In this document: in pieces, positions 9,211 to 21,995 of the stretch
How the letters are laid out: every line of letters begins with the position of its first letter
How positions within the stretch are numbered: position 1 is the stretch's first letter
Assembly (NCBI RefSeq): GCF_039830145.1
Contig: NZ_CP156082.1
Coordinates: 824,001 to 888,000, forward strand
Length of the DNA: 64,000 nucleotides
Direction of reading: 5' to 3'
Source: Croceibacterium sp. TMG7-5b_MA50
GTDB taxonomy: Bacteria; Pseudomonadota; Alphaproteobacteria; Sphingomonadales; Sphingomonadaceae
The notes under the pieces: model-generated
What the model was told of the DNA's origin: nothing
Databases searched by the model: none
The model's input: the letters and a program-made list of their open reading frames with translations, nothing else
Made by a program: the position numbers and the translations under genes

Positions 9211-10371
9211 ATGGCCTTTTCCGCATCCTCTGCCGCGCCTCCCGCAGGCGCAACGGGGGTCCTGGTACTCGCGGACGGCACGGTGGTGTGGGGCAAGGGG
9301 TTCGGCCATGTCGGCCACGCAGTGGGCGAAGTGTGCTTCAACACCGCGATGACCGGGTATCAGGAGGTGCTGACCGATCCCTCCTACGCCGCGCAGATCG
9401 TCACCTTCACCTTCCCGCATATCGGCAATGTCGGGACGAACGAGGAGGACATCGAGTCCGAGGTCGAGGGCGCAGTCGGCTGCATCGTGCGCGAGGAGGT
9501 GACCGCCCATTCCAGCTTCCGCGCCACGCGCGAGTTCGACGAGTGGATGGCCGGCCACTTGAAGATCGGCCTGTCCGGCGTGGACACCCGCGCGCTGACC
9601 CGCCGTATCCGCGTGGCCGGCGCGCCAAACGCGGTGATCGCGCATTCACCCAAGAGTGAGTTCGACATCCCGGCGCTGCTTCGCATGGCGCAGGACTGGC
9701 CGGGGCTGGAGGGCATGGACCTCGCCAAGACCGTGTCGCGAGAGAAGCACCATGGCTGGGAAGGCGGCCCGTGGGAGTTGGGGAAGGGCTACGGCGCCTC
9801 GCCCAAGGCTGGCCCGCATGTCGTGGCGATCGACTATGGCAGCAAGGACAACATCTTCCGCAACCTGGCTCGCGCCGGCGCGCGGGTGACTGTGGTGCCG
9901 GCGGAGACCTCCGTCGCGGAGATCATGGCGATGGCGCCCGACGGCGTGTTTCTGTCCAACGGCCCCGGCGATCCGGCGGCAACGGGCAGCTACGCAGTGC
10001 CGGTGATCCGCGAATTGCTGGACCGCGACATGCCGATCTTCGGCATCTGCCTCGGGCACCAGTTGCTGGGCCTGGCGGCGGGCGCGCGCACGGTGAAGAT
10101 GCACCAGGGCCACCGCGGCGCCAACCACCCGGTGAAGCGGCTGGAGGATGGCGTGGTGGAGATCACCAGCATGAACCACGGCTTTGCGGTAGATAATGCT
10201 GCATTGCCTGACGGCGTGGAGGAGACGCATGTCTCCCTGTTCGACGGCACGAATTGCGGGATCAGCATTCGCGGCAAGAAGGCGTTCGGGGTGCAGTACC
10301 ACCCGGAGGCGAGCCCAGGGCCGCAGGACAGTTTTTACCTGTTCGAGCGGTTCGTGGGTATGCTGGGGTGA
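9211..10371 (+). CDS. carA: Carbamoyl-phosphate synthase small subunit
   Basis: Glutamine-hydrolysing subunit, 386 residues. The N-terminal CPSase domain (GTVVWGKGFGHVGHAVGEV, FNTAMTGYQEVLTDPSY) is followed by a class I glutamine amidotransferase domain with the nucleophile Cys at residue 280 in FGICLGHQLLG and the His/Glu of QYHPEASPGP near the C-terminus. It delivers ammonia to CarB to make carbamoyl phosphate for arginine and pyrimidine synthesis. A GGGAG Shine-Dalgarno precedes ATG 9211. Unusually, carB is not adjacent: a small lipoprotein gene, beginning in the carA stop, separates them. Confidence 0.98.
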   Translation: MAFSASSAAPPAGATGVLVLADGTVVWGKGFGHVGHAVGEVCFNTAMTGYQEVLTDPSYAAQIVTFTFPHIGNVGTNEEDIESEVEGAVGCIVREEVTAHSSFRATREFDEWMAGHLKIGLSGVDTRALTRRIRVAGAPNAVIAHSPKSEFDIPALLRMAQDWPGLEGMDLAKTVSREKHHGWEGGPWELGKGYGASPKAGPHVVAIDYGSKDNIFRNLARAGARVTVVPAETSVAEIMAMAPDGVFLSNGPGDPAATGSYAVPVIRELLDRDMPIFGICLGHQLLGLAAGARTVKMHQGHRGANHPVKRLEDGVVEITSMNHGFAVDNAALPDGVEETHVSLFDGTNCGISIRGKKAFGVQYHPEASPGPQDSFYLFERFVGMLG

Positions 10372-10670
10372 GGCGACTCCTTGTCTGCACCATGATCTTG
10401 CTGGGTGCGTGCAGGGGCAGCGACTATGATGTTGCAGAAGGTCTCACAGACTCTCAGCTTGATGCCATCATCGTGGAATGTGGGCTCACAGCCGACGACT
10501 ATCTTTCCATCTCAGGGCGGTTAACGATGTCTCGCAACGCAGACTACCAGAAAGCTGCTTGTGCTTTGAACGGCGTCAAAACGATGGGTAAATTCGTCGG
10601 CCCTGACGTTCGCAGCAAAATGCACACCAGCCAAGACCGTGCCGCTCATTCAGCACCGGATAGCGAGTAA
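10368..10670 (+). CDS. Small putative lipoprotein inserted between carA and carB
   Basis: A 100-codon frame starting at GTG 10368, which overlaps the carA stop codon as GTGA. The product begins [15 protein letters not shown]: a basic N-terminus, a hydrophobic stretch and a lipobox (LGAC) with the lipidated cysteine at residue 15. The mature part is about 85 residues, hydrophilic, with two further cysteines ([13 protein letters not shown]), and matches no family I recognise. Its DNA is near 52% GC by hand count in 10441-10560, well below carA and carB on either side. It ends 2 bp before the carB ATG, so it sits translationally embedded in the operon. A function in carbamoyl-phosphate synthesis is unlikely. 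Confidence 0.7.
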   Translation: MRRLLVCTMILLGACRGSDYDVAEGLTDSQLDAIIVECGLTADDYLSISGRLTMSRNADYQKAACALNGVKTMGKFVGPDVRSKMHTSQDRAAHSAPDSE

Positions 10671-10672
10671 AA

Positions 10673-14011
<3,339 letters not shown>

Positions 14012-14114
14012 GCGCGATTTTCCGACAATCCGTTTGCGCTGATCGCCCGTTCACGGCGATGATGGAATGCTGACCTTGGCGGTTGGCCAAGAGATAGAAA
14101 GACAGGGACCGTTT

Positions 14115-14582
14115 ATGGAAAGAGTGCCGATGCTGGCAGAGGGCTATGAGAAGCTCACCGCCGATCTGAAGGCTCTCCGGCAGGAACGTCCCCGTATCGT
14201 GGACGCGATCGAGGAAGCGCGCGCGCATGGCGATCTGTCGGAGAACGCCGAATACCACGCTGCGAAGGAGCGGCAGGGGCAGGTCGAGGCGCAGATCGCC
14301 GAGCTGGAAGACAAGGTAACTCGCGCACAGATCATCGATCCGGCAACCTTGTCGGGCAACCGCATCATCTTCGGCGCGACTGTTACCGTGCTCGACGATG
14401 ATGAGAAGCCGCAGCGTTACCAGATCGTCGGCCAGACCGAAGCGGACGCCAAGCAGGGTCGGATCTCCTACGATTCTCCGCTTGGCCGTGCACTGATCGG
14501 CAAGCAAGTGGGCGAGGAGGTCGAGGTCACCGTACCAAGCGGCGATCGCTTCTACCTGGTCGAGAAGATCGAGTTTATCTGA
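14115..14582 (+). CDS. greA: Transcription elongation factor GreA
   Basis: 155-residue secondary-channel factor that rescues backtracked RNA polymerase by stimulating transcript cleavage. The N-terminal coiled coil carries the family signature [20 protein letters not shown] with the acidic tip, and the C-terminal globular domain ends [13 protein letters not shown]. The ATG at 14115 has an AGGGA Shine-Dalgarno and gives the usual start; an upstream in-frame ATG at 14067 would add 16 unlike residues. A 103-bp gap separates it from carB, so it probably has its own promoter; a strong terminator follows. Confidence 0.97.
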   Translation: MERVPMLAEGYEKLTADLKALRQERPRIVDAIEEARAHGDLSENAEYHAAKERQGQVEAQIAELEDKVTRAQIIDPATLSGNRIIFGATVTVLDDDEKPQRYQIVGQTEADAKQGRISYDSPLGRALIGKQVGEEVEVTVPSGDRFYLVEKIEFI

Positions 14583-14600
14583 CCGCTTGTAGTAGAAAGA

Positions 14601-14638
14601 AAAAAGGCGGCGGCTCCGATGGGAGCCGCCGCCTTTTT
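14601..14638. terminator. Rho-independent terminator after greA (bidirectional)
   Basis: A perfect 17-bp inverted repeat (14601-14617 and 14622-14638) with a 4-base loop. The arms are A5-GGCGGCGGCTCC and its complement ending in T5, so there is a U-tract on both strands. It can terminate greA and, from the other side, the DUF4170 gene. Confidence 0.92.
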
Positions 14639-14658
14639 CTTACGCCTGCTGCTATTGA

Positions 14659-14886
14659 TCACGCACTGGGCAGGTCAGGTTCCAAAAGGCGATGGAGATG
14701 GACGACGACATACTTCATCTCCGCATCATCCACGGTGCGCTGAGCCTGTCCCCGCCATGCTTCGACCGCTTCATCATAGCTAGGGTACACGCCGACGACA
14801 TGCACGGAGTAGGGATCGACGAAATCTACACCCTGCGGGTCTTTGACCCGGCCGCCCATTACCAGATGCAGCAATTGCTTGCTCAT
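14659..14886 (-). CDS. DUF4170 domain protein
   Basis: A 75-residue cytoplasmic protein beginning MSKQLLHLVMGGRVKDPQG and ending in the conserved MKYVVVHLHRLLEPD block that I recognise from alphaproteobacterial DUF4170 proteins, which are of unknown function. No signal or membrane segment. It faces greA across the shared terminator and stands alone as a transcription unit. Confidence 0.85.
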   Translation of the reverse strand: MSKQLLHLVMGGRVKDPQGVDFVDPYSVHVVGVYPSYDEAVEAWRGQAQRTVDDAEMKYVVVHLHRLLEPDLPSA

Positions 14887-14983
14887 GCGTCAGAACCCTT
14901 CCGTTATGCCTTGTCTACGCCGGCAAGCCATACGGTGCAGGGCGCAAAGTGCAACCTCGCGCCCCCACCCGCGAACGGAACGG

Positions 14984-15487
14984 TCAGTGCGTCCGGCTGC
15001 TGAGCGCGCGGCCTACCAGACGAAGCGCGTCGCGCTTGAACTCACGGGCATTGGCCCCGGCCTCGTGGGTCAGGTGCCCAGCTTCACGACGAGCCTTGCG
15101 GCCGGCGACAGAAAGATCGTCACGAATGTCGGCAAGATGGTCTGTGCCGGCGCGGCGCGCCTCGCCCGCCGCCGACATCGCCTGCGCAAACCAGCTCGCG
15201 GCCAGTTGCGATCCGACCGCTGAAAGCGTGGACGTCTTCGCGGCGGCTGCGCGTCCCGCGCGGCGGGTTGGGGAATTGCGGAACAATCCGCTGACCAGCA
15301 CGCCCAGCGCCAGGCCGCCCGCGACCAGGGCGACCGGGTGATCCTTCGCGAAGCGCTGCAACCCGTCCTTTGCCTCAATCGCACGCTCGCCGGCACGGTC
15401 GAGCAGCGTCGCTTCCTCTCGCGCGCGGTGCCGGGCCTCGCCTGCGGCGATCTGGTCCTTCAACTCGTTGCGCTTGACGACGTTCAT
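14984..15487 (-). CDS. YqjD/DUF883-like membrane-anchored protein
   Basis: 167 residues, highly charged, with a single hydrophobic segment near residues 50-68 (HPVALVAGGLALGVLVSGLF) preceded by a long amphipathic helix rich in Lys, Glu and Arg. That layout, and the run of similar neighbours, resembles E. coli YqjD/ElaB (DUF883) proteins that sit in the inner membrane and have been linked to ribosomes in stationary phase; the assignment is by architecture, not by a firm signature. It is the last gene of a four-gene minus-strand cluster. Confidence 0.7.
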   Translation of the reverse strand: MNVVKRNELKDQIAAGEARHRAREEATLLDRAGERAIEAKDGLQRFAKDHPVALVAGGLALGVLVSGLFRNSPTRRAGRAAAAKTSTLSAVGSQLAASWFAQAMSAAGEARRAGTDHLADIRDDLSVAGRKARREAGHLTHEAGANAREFKRDALRLVGRALSSRTH

Positions 15488-15547
15488 CTCTCTTGTCCTT
15501 TGTTGTTGGCAACTGGCCAGAGAACGGCCTGTGTTGCACCGCTGTTC

Positions 15548-15850
15548 CTAGCCGAAGGTGTCTTCGGCCTTCTCAGCTAGGAACTCGGCCCCATGCATCA
15601 GCGGTTTGCGAGCAAACCAAGCGACCGCCACCGTCGCTACCCCGAGCAGCAGACTTCGATGCTCGTTCCCCCATGCCGTAGCATCGTCGAACGTATCGAG
15701 GGCCGCGTCGCCGATACGGCAGGCGATCCGCGCACCGGGTCCGCGTTGCGCCACATCTTCTCGAATATAAGCGATGTCGGCATCAAGCAGCCGTTTGGCG
15801 GCATCTCGCAGAGCCAGATCTTCGGCCATCTGTGCGTCGATGGGCTTCAT
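15548..15850 (-). CDS. Small membrane-anchored hypothetical protein
   Basis: 100 residues: an amphipathic, helix-forming N-terminal half (MKPIDAQMAEDLALRDAAKR) and one transmembrane segment near residues 66-82 (LLLGVATVAVAWFA). The ATG overlaps the stop of the upstream holin-superfamily-like gene as ATGA, so it is coupled. Architecture is like its cluster neighbours; no named family recognised. Confidence 0.7.
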   Translation of the reverse strand: MKPIDAQMAEDLALRDAAKRLLDADIAYIREDVAQRGPGARIACRIGDAALDTFDDATAWGNEHRSLLLGVATVAVAWFARKPLMHGAEFLAEKAEDTFG

Positions 15851-16305
15851 GCCTGATCTCCATCGCTGCCGAATGCCTTGCTGACGGCAGCCCAGCTAGC
15901 GGAGGCTCTCCGCGCAAGAATAAAGGCCACGAGCAACAACAGGGCGACTACGACCAGCGTGGCTGCCAGCGGGCCGATCAGCGTGGCAAGGCTCAGGATA
16001 CTACCTACGGTCAAACCGATGAGAGCGAGCACCACGACAAACAAAGCAGCTGCGCCAAAGACCACGACGGTCTTGAGCTTCGCAGTGGCGAAGCGAGCAC
16101 GCGTCTTCTGAAAGGCAAGCTCCGCCGCGACGTAGGTCTTGCCGTCAGTCCAGGCAGCCTCGAGATCACTTAGCAATGAGCGATCAGGCTCCTCATGTGC
16201 GTCACTACCCAATGGGGCGGCGCCGTTCGGCAGGCTGTCACTGGTGGCAGGCGGTAGATCACCGCCCCGGTCTCCCGGGGCGGCTGCCGCTGGCGTTGAT
16301 CCCAT
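15847..16305 (-). CDS. Phage-holin-superfamily-like (DUF1469/YqjE type) membrane protein
   Basis: 152 residues with a disordered Pro/Asp-rich N-terminus (1-45), a charged helix (DLEAAWTDGKTYVAAELAFQKTR) and two adjacent transmembrane helices (about 78-135) rich in Val, Leu and Ala. This is the layout of the putative holin superfamily III / YqjE proteins; despite the family name these are chromosomal membrane proteins, and nothing here is prophage. Coupled by ATGA to the next gene. Confidence 0.72.
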   Translation of the reverse strand: MGSTPAAAAPGDRGGDLPPATSDSLPNGAAPLGSDAHEEPDRSLLSDLEAAWTDGKTYVAAELAFQKTRARFATAKLKTVVVFGAAALFVVVLALIGLTVGSILSLATLIGPLAATLVVVALLLLVAFILARRASASWAAVSKAFGSDGDQA

Positions 16306-16311
16306 GTGAGA

Positions 16312-16884
16312 TTACTTGCGCAGGATTCGCGCGACCATGTAGCCGGCAAGGGCCGCAAGGCTGATGGCAGTGGCTGGGCTGGTCCGCACGAAAGCCTTGG
16401 CATCTTCGCCCAGTTCGTCCAGCGACTTGCTGTTCAGCTTGGCCGCGGTGTCCTCGATCGAGGTGGCGGCCGTACGGGCGTAATCACCATACTTGACGCC
16501 CAGCTTCTCGTCGACAGTACCGGCATTATCGTTGATCAACCGGCTTAGGCTGGTCAGCGCCTCGCTCGCCTTTGCCTTGCCTTCGTAGGCGATGTCAGTC
16601 GCCTTGCCGGTGGCATCGCTTTTGTAGGTCTGGCTCTTGGTGGTCGCCTGGCTCTTGTAGGTAGTGGCGCGCTCCTTCGCCTCGGCTCCCAGCGCGGCGG
16701 CGCCTGCCTTGGCTTCTTCCAGGGCGGCACTGAAACGGCTCTTCGCCTCCGCAGTGTTGCTCGACCCAATGGCGGGCGTATCCGCCATGGTCGACGCGCC
16801 GGTGGAAACCGGGGGAGCAACCGGGGTCACATCGGTGATCGGCTGGATGTCCGGCGTGGTCGTGTTGCCAAAGTTGTCGGCCAT
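16312..16884 (-). CDS. DUF883-like/apolipophorin-like membrane-anchored protein
   Basis: 190 residues. A disordered Thr/Pro-rich head (1-45) is followed by a long Ala/Lys/Glu helix with repeated KSQATTKSQTYKSDATGK-like segments and one C-terminal transmembrane segment (TSPATAISLAALAGYMVARIL) with the terminal RK. This is the usual plan of ElaB/YqjD-type proteins, though the head is longer. First gene of the cluster, 6 bp before the next, divergent from eno. Confidence 0.72.
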   Translation of the reverse strand: MADNFGNTTTPDIQPITDVTPVAPPVSTGASTMADTPAIGSSNTAEAKSRFSAALEEAKAGAAALGAEAKERATTYKSQATTKSQTYKSDATGKATDIAYEGKAKASEALTSLSRLINDNAGTVDEKLGVKYGDYARTAATSIEDTAAKLNSKSLDELGEDAKAFVRTSPATAISLAALAGYMVARILRK

Positions 16885-16949
16885 GCTTGGTCCCCTTCTT
16901 CAATGACCGGCTGCAATGAAGCAGCCATGGTTGCGAAATCGAACGTGCC

Positions 16950-18321
<1,372 letters not shown>

Positions 18322-18369
18322 TTTCGTGGTGGGCGCCGCCTGGCAGAGACCGGATGGCGCCCATTGTCT

Positions 18370-18678
18370 TCAGGCGGCTTCCTTGGCGAGTTCCTCGTCG
18401 GCCTGCCCGGCGATTTCTTCCATCTTTTCCAGCTTGGCCCGGTTCTTGGGGCTGAGCAGATACTGCCAGACACCCCAGGCATTGATGGCGAGCAGAACGC
18501 TGTTCATCGCCGCGATCGGCAGGGCATCGCTGGTCAGGCCCGACACGATCCAGCAGATTGCCACGGCACAGAACAGCACGAAGCCCCAGCCGGTCGCACG
18601 CCGGCCAAGGTCCGCGGCGATCAGACCCGCGGCCAGCATGGTGCCGCCAGCGGCGACCCATTCCAGTATCCCATTCAT
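18370..18678 (-). CDS. Small integral membrane protein
   Basis: 102 residues with about three hydrophobic segments (roughly 8-22, 28-46 and 55-75) and a charged C-terminal tail (SPKNRAKLEKMEEI). A clear AAGGAA Shine-Dalgarno precedes ATG 18678. It ends about 50 bp past eno in the opposite direction and lies 15 bp downstream of the aldo/keto reductase gene. No named family recognised. Confidence 0.65.
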   Translation of the reverse strand: MNGILEWVAAGGTMLAAGLIAADLGRRATGWGFVLFCAVAICWIVSGLTSDALPIAAMNSVLLAINAWGVWQYLLSPKNRAKLEKMEEIAGQADEELAKEAA

Positions 18679-18693
18679 CAGGCTGTTCCTTGG

Positions 18694-19620
18694 TCAGAGA
18701 CCGGCCGCGGTAAGGCGGCTGAGCTGGTCGGGCGAGAGCTCCAGGGTCGCCGCCTCGAACTGGATGTCGAGCTGCGCGGGCGTACGCGCACTGGCGATCG
18801 GTGCGGCGATACCCGGCTGAGCCGCCAGCCAGGCGAGCGCGATCGAACCAAGCGCGGCGCCCGTCTCGGCCGCGACTGCATCCATGGCGTCGAGCACCGG
18901 CCGCCCACGCTCCAGCAGCGGCCCGATGCCGCCGCCACGCGCCTGACCCGCCAGATCGCTCCGCTCACGGTACTTGCCGGTCAGAAATCCGGAGGCAAGG
19001 CCATAGAAGGGCAGCATGGCGATGCCATGCGTTAAGCAATAGGCCTGCAGGTCGGCGCCATATTCGTCACGGCTAACCAAATTGTATTCGTTCTGCAGCA
19101 CCGTGAACCGCCGCGTGCCCGCCCGATGAGCGGCCTCATTGAGTGACGCCAGCCGGGCAAGAGTAAAATTGGAAGCCCCGGTTTCCCGCACCACGCCGCT
19201 CTCCACCAAGGCATCGAAGCCGGCGGCTACCTCGTCCTGTGGCGTCGCGGTGTCGTCCCGATGGGCATAATACAAATCGATGTAGTCGGTACCGAGCCGT
19301 TCCAGCGATCGGTCTAGCTCGGCCGCGACACGTTCGGGACGCAGATCACCTGTCTCGCCATGCATGCCAGTCTTGGTGCCAATCCGCATCTCTGCACGCA
19401 CGCCGCTCTTCGCCAACCAGCGGCCGATCATCGTCTCGCTTTCGCCGCCCTGATGCCCCGGTACCCAGTCGGAATAGCCCTGCGCCGTGTCGATCATCCG
19501 TCCGCCGCCTTCGTAGAAGCGGTCGAGAACGGCAAAGCTGGCGGCCTCGTCAGCGGTCCAGCCAAATACATTTCCGCCCAGAACCAGCGGGAGCCCGGCA
19601 AGGCACGGATGATCGGTCAT
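18694..19620 (-). CDS. Aldo/keto reductase
   Basis: 308-residue (beta/alpha)8 NADPH-dependent oxidoreductase. The active-site motif DTAQGYSDWVPGHQGGESE supplies Asp and Tyr, the catalytic Lys is in RIGTKTGMHG, and the histidine in DLYYAHRDD; the C-terminal IASARTPAQLD cofactor loop is present. I chose the ATG at 19618-19620 because the longer frame adds only a Pro/Cys-rich nine residues. Substrate cannot be told; the family resembles YajO/YhdN-type reductases. It is transcribed away from ribH with a 36-bp gap on the same strand, so it may be read through from the rib genes. Confidence 0.9.
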   Translation of the reverse strand: MTDHPCLAGLPLVLGGNVFGWTADEAASFAVLDRFYEGGGRMIDTAQGYSDWVPGHQGGESETMIGRWLAKSGVRAEMRIGTKTGMHGETGDLRPERVAAELDRSLERLGTDYIDLYYAHRDDTATPQDEVAAGFDALVESGVVRETGASNFTLARLASLNEAAHRAGTRRFTVLQNEYNLVSRDEYGADLQAYCLTHGIAMLPFYGLASGFLTGKYRERSDLAGQARGGGIGPLLERGRPVLDAMDAVAAETGAALGSIALAWLAAQPGIAAPIASARTPAQLDIQFEAATLELSPDQLSRLTAAGL

Positions 19621-19656
19621 GCCGCGCACAACGGAGCAGGGCGGCACAAGTGCCCG

Positions 19657-20076
19657 TCATGCAAACCGATTGCGGATATCCAGCAACGCCATCGCCGCCT
19701 CGGCCGCCCCGGCGCCCTTGTTGGCCTGGGCAGGATCTGCGCGCACAATCGCCTGCGTCTCGTTCTCCGTGGTCAGAATACCGTTGCCGATCGGCACACC
19801 GTCCAGCGTAAGCGCCATGATCGCACGTGCACTCTCGCCGGCGACGATGTCGAAATGGTAGGTCTCGCCGCGGATGACCACGCCCAGCGCGACAAACCCG
19901 TCATATTGGCCGCTCTCGACTGCCGCGGCTATGGCGCCGGGGATCTCCAGTGCGCCAGGCACGGTCAGTACCTCGACGTCATGGCCGGCGGTCTCCAGCG
20001 CGGTCCGGGCGCCGGCGATCAGCATGTCGTTCAGGTGCGCGTAGAAGCGCGCTTCGACGATCAGGAAACTGGCCAT
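19657..20076 (-). CDS. ribH: 6,7-dimethyl-8-ribityllumazine synthase
   Basis: 139-residue penultimate enzyme of riboflavin synthesis, condensing the pyrimidinedione with 3,4-dihydroxy-2-butanone 4-phosphate (made by the upstream RibB domain). Family motifs [26 protein letters not shown] and the phosphate/His segment are present, and the C-terminal NRFA is usual for the short alphaproteobacterial form. Its ATG overlaps the ribBX stop (ATGA). ribD and ribE are not in the window. Confidence 0.95.
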   Translation of the reverse strand: MASFLIVEARFYAHLNDMLIAGARTALETAGHDVEVLTVPGALEIPGAIAAAVESGQYDGFVALGVVIRGETYHFDIVAGESARAIMALTLDGVPIGNGILTTENETQAIVRADPAQANKGAGAAEAAMALLDIRNRFA

Positions 20077-21383
20077 CAGGCATCGTCCTCAGATTGTTTG
20101 ATGGGTCGTTCGCCGACGATTGAAAGGCCGTAGCCTTCCAGGCCGACCAGCGAATGGCGGGTGTTGGTGAGCAGGACCATGTCGCTGACACCCAGTTCGG
20201 TCAGGATCTGCGCACCCACCCCGTAATCCCGCTGTTCAACCGGGGCGCCATCGACATCGCGGGACGCGCTGCCAAGATTGCGAATTGCTCGGCTGGCGAA
20301 ATCCTGCCCTGGCCGGCTTATCAGCACGACCACGCCGCTGCCTTCATCCCCGATGGCGCACATGGCCTGGGCCAGCAGGCTGGAACGGGCACCCTCCTGA
20401 CCGAAGATGTCGTCGAAAACAGACATGGAATGCATGCGTACCAGAGTTGGCTGAGCCGGATCGATGCGCCCCTTCACCAAGGCCAGCGTCTCGCCACACG
20501 TGGCCTTGTTCCAGAAGCTGATGGCTCGCCATTCGCCACCCCACCGGCTGGTGAATATCGCTTCGTTCCGCCGCTCCACCAGATGGTCGTGCTTGCGGCG
20601 ATAGGCGATGAGGTCACGAATGGTGGCGATCTTGAGACCGTGCTTGCGCCCGAAGGCGATAAGATCGTCCAGCCGGGACATGCTGCCGTCCTCGTTCAGG
20701 ACCTCGCAGATCACGGCGCTGGGATTGAGGCCGGCGAGGCGGGAGATGTCCACCGATGCCTCTGTATGGCCCGCCCGGACCAGAACGCCGCCCTCCCGCG
20801 CGATCAAGGGGAAGACGTGACCCGGGCTGACGACATCCTCCGCACCCTTGGTCGCATCGATGGCGACGGCAACCGTGCGCGCACGGTCCGCGGCACTGAT
20901 GCCGGTGCTGATACCTTCCCGCGCCTCGATACTGGTGGTGAAGGCGGTCTCCATCCGGCTGCGGTTCTTGCGGCTCATGGGTTCCAGCTGCAACTGAGCC
21001 ACGCGCTGCGGCGAAAGGGCGAGGCACACCAATCCGCGCCCGTGAGTCACCATGAAGTTGATGGCATCCGGCGTAGCCATCTGTGCAGGGACGATGATAT
21101 CGCCTTCGTTCTCGCGATCCTCGTCATCCACCAGGATGAACATGCGGCCGTTGCGCGCTTCGTCAATGATCTCCTCGATACTTACGAGGACGGCATCATC
21201 CGTGTCATTCTCGTCGAGGAACTGCTCGAGCTTGCGCAGTGTCTCCGCCGTGGGATTCCAGGCGGGGTCATTGCAGTCACGCAACGTGTTCGGGTGCAGG
21301 CCTGCGGCCCTCGCCAGACCGGCCCGGGTCATTTGCCCACTGGCAACAAGCTGGCGAGTTCGGTTAATGACATTGTCGCTCAT
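20076..21383 (-). CDS. ribB: HTH-fused 3,4-dihydroxy-2-butanone 4-phosphate synthase with degenerate GTP cyclohydrolase II domain (RibBX type)
   Basis: 435 residues in three parts. Residues about 1-60 are an XRE-like helix-turn-helix ([17 protein letters not shown]). Residues about 65-270 are a complete RibB domain with [10 protein letters not shown] (metal/phosphate) and [12 protein letters not shown] and [14 protein letters not shown]. Residues about 275-430 are homologous to GTP cyclohydrolase II (RibA), but the zinc cysteines are gone: the usual HSEC is HSMS and no CDCGxQL follows. RibA activity is therefore unlikely. It is the RibBX variant known in Proteobacteria. A palindromic site lies immediately upstream, so it may regulate its own gene; that is inference. 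Coupled to ribH by ATGA. Confidence 0.95.
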   Translation of the reverse strand: MSDNVINRTRQLVASGQMTRAGLARAAGLHPNTLRDCNDPAWNPTAETLRKLEQFLDENDTDDAVLVSIEEIIDEARNGRMFILVDDEDRENEGDIIVPAQMATPDAINFMVTHGRGLVCLALSPQRVAQLQLEPMSRKNRSRMETAFTTSIEAREGISTGISAADRARTVAVAIDATKGAEDVVSPGHVFPLIAREGGVLVRAGHTEASVDISRLAGLNPSAVICEVLNEDGSMSRLDDLIAFGRKHGLKIATIRDLIAYRRKHDHLVERRNEAIFTSRWGGEWRAISFWNKATCGETLALVKGRIDPAQPTLVRMHSMSVFDDIFGQEGARSSLLAQAMCAIGDEGSGVVVLISRPGQDFASRAIRNLGSASRDVDGAPVEQRDYGVGAQILTELGVSDMVLLTNTRHSLVGLEGYGLSIVGERPIKQSEDDA

Positions 21384-21396
21384 TGCGCTGCCTTCT

Positions 21397-21443
21397 CACA
21401 TCAGCATGTGATCGTCAAACCTACGATCACATCGAGATCACAC
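21397..21443. promoter_or_regulatory. Palindromic operator candidate between ribB and the flavin reductase gene
   Basis: A perfect 10-bp inverted repeat, ATGTGATCGT (21406-21415) and ACGATCACAT (21423-21432), with a 7-bp spacer. Flanking half-sites add to it: CACAT (21397-21401) pairs with ATGTG, and GATCACAC (21436-21443) repeats GATCACAT 11 bp downstream, one helical turn. It lies in the 105-bp divergent gap between two flavin genes. No FMN riboswitch is present there. Confidence 0.55.
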
Positions 21444-21488
21444 AGGTGGGTCTTGCCACCCATGTTCGCAACCGCCATCTAACTGCCT

Positions 21489-21995
21489 GTGAGCGAGAAT
21501 CAGCCTGCCATCCGCGAAACCTTCCGCATGGCGATGCGCCACATCGCATCGACGGTTCACGCGATCACTGCACTCCATGCGCACGAGTGCCACGGCATCC
21601 TGGCGACGGCGGTGAGTTCGCTCAGCTTTGATCCCCCATCGCTGCTCGTCTGCATCAACCAGGCCGCCTCGCTGCACTCCCCGATCACTCAGGCGGAGCT
21701 GTTCGGCGTGAATGTGCTTGGGCTCGACAACCGTGACGTGGCGGAACGCTTCGCCGAAGCACGGGGGGCTGAACGATTTTCTGTCGGGGATTGGTCCATC
21801 GATCACGGTGCGCCCGTACTGCTGGGCGCACAGTCGGCGATGCTGTGCCGCCGTGTCGATTGCCATACCTTCGGCACGCACACGATCGTGGTGGGGGAAC
21901 TGGTCGAGGCCTGGCACCGGCAGAATGGTGCGCCGCTAACCTACTACGATCGCAGCTACATCGACATTTCGGCAGCGCCAGTCAGCACGCTCTAA
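21489..21995 (+). CDS. Flavin reductase family (DIM6/NTAB) protein
   Basis: 168 residues of the flavin reductase-like split-barrel family; such enzymes reduce FMN or FAD with NAD(P)H, often for a partner monooxygenase. Family features are TVHAITALHAHECHGILATAVSSLSFDPPSLLVCIN near residues 22-60 (in two halves) and the GDWSIDHGAPVL segment. Start is GTG 21489, without a clear Shine-Dalgarno. It diverges from the HTH-ribB gene and shares the palindromic gap with it. It ends 4 bp inside the convergent PDZ/M48 peptidase gene. No monooxygenase partner is adjacent. Confidence 0.85.
   Translation: MSENQPAIRETFRMAMRHIASTVHAITALHAHECHGILATAVSSLSFDPPSLLVCINQAASLHSPITQAELFGVNVLGLDNRDVAERFAEARGAERFSVGDWSIDHGAPVLLGAQSAMLCRRVDCHTFGTHTIVVGELVEAWHRQNGAPLTYYDRSYIDISAAPVSTL

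Noticed and set aside
15847-16305. Prophage holin
   Set aside because: It only shares the holin superfamily fold of chromosomal YqjE-type proteins; no other phage genes are nearby.
21384-21488. FMN riboswitch in front of ribB
   Set aside because: The gap is only 105 bp and lacks the conserved FMN aptamer helices; the palindrome is the only structure there.
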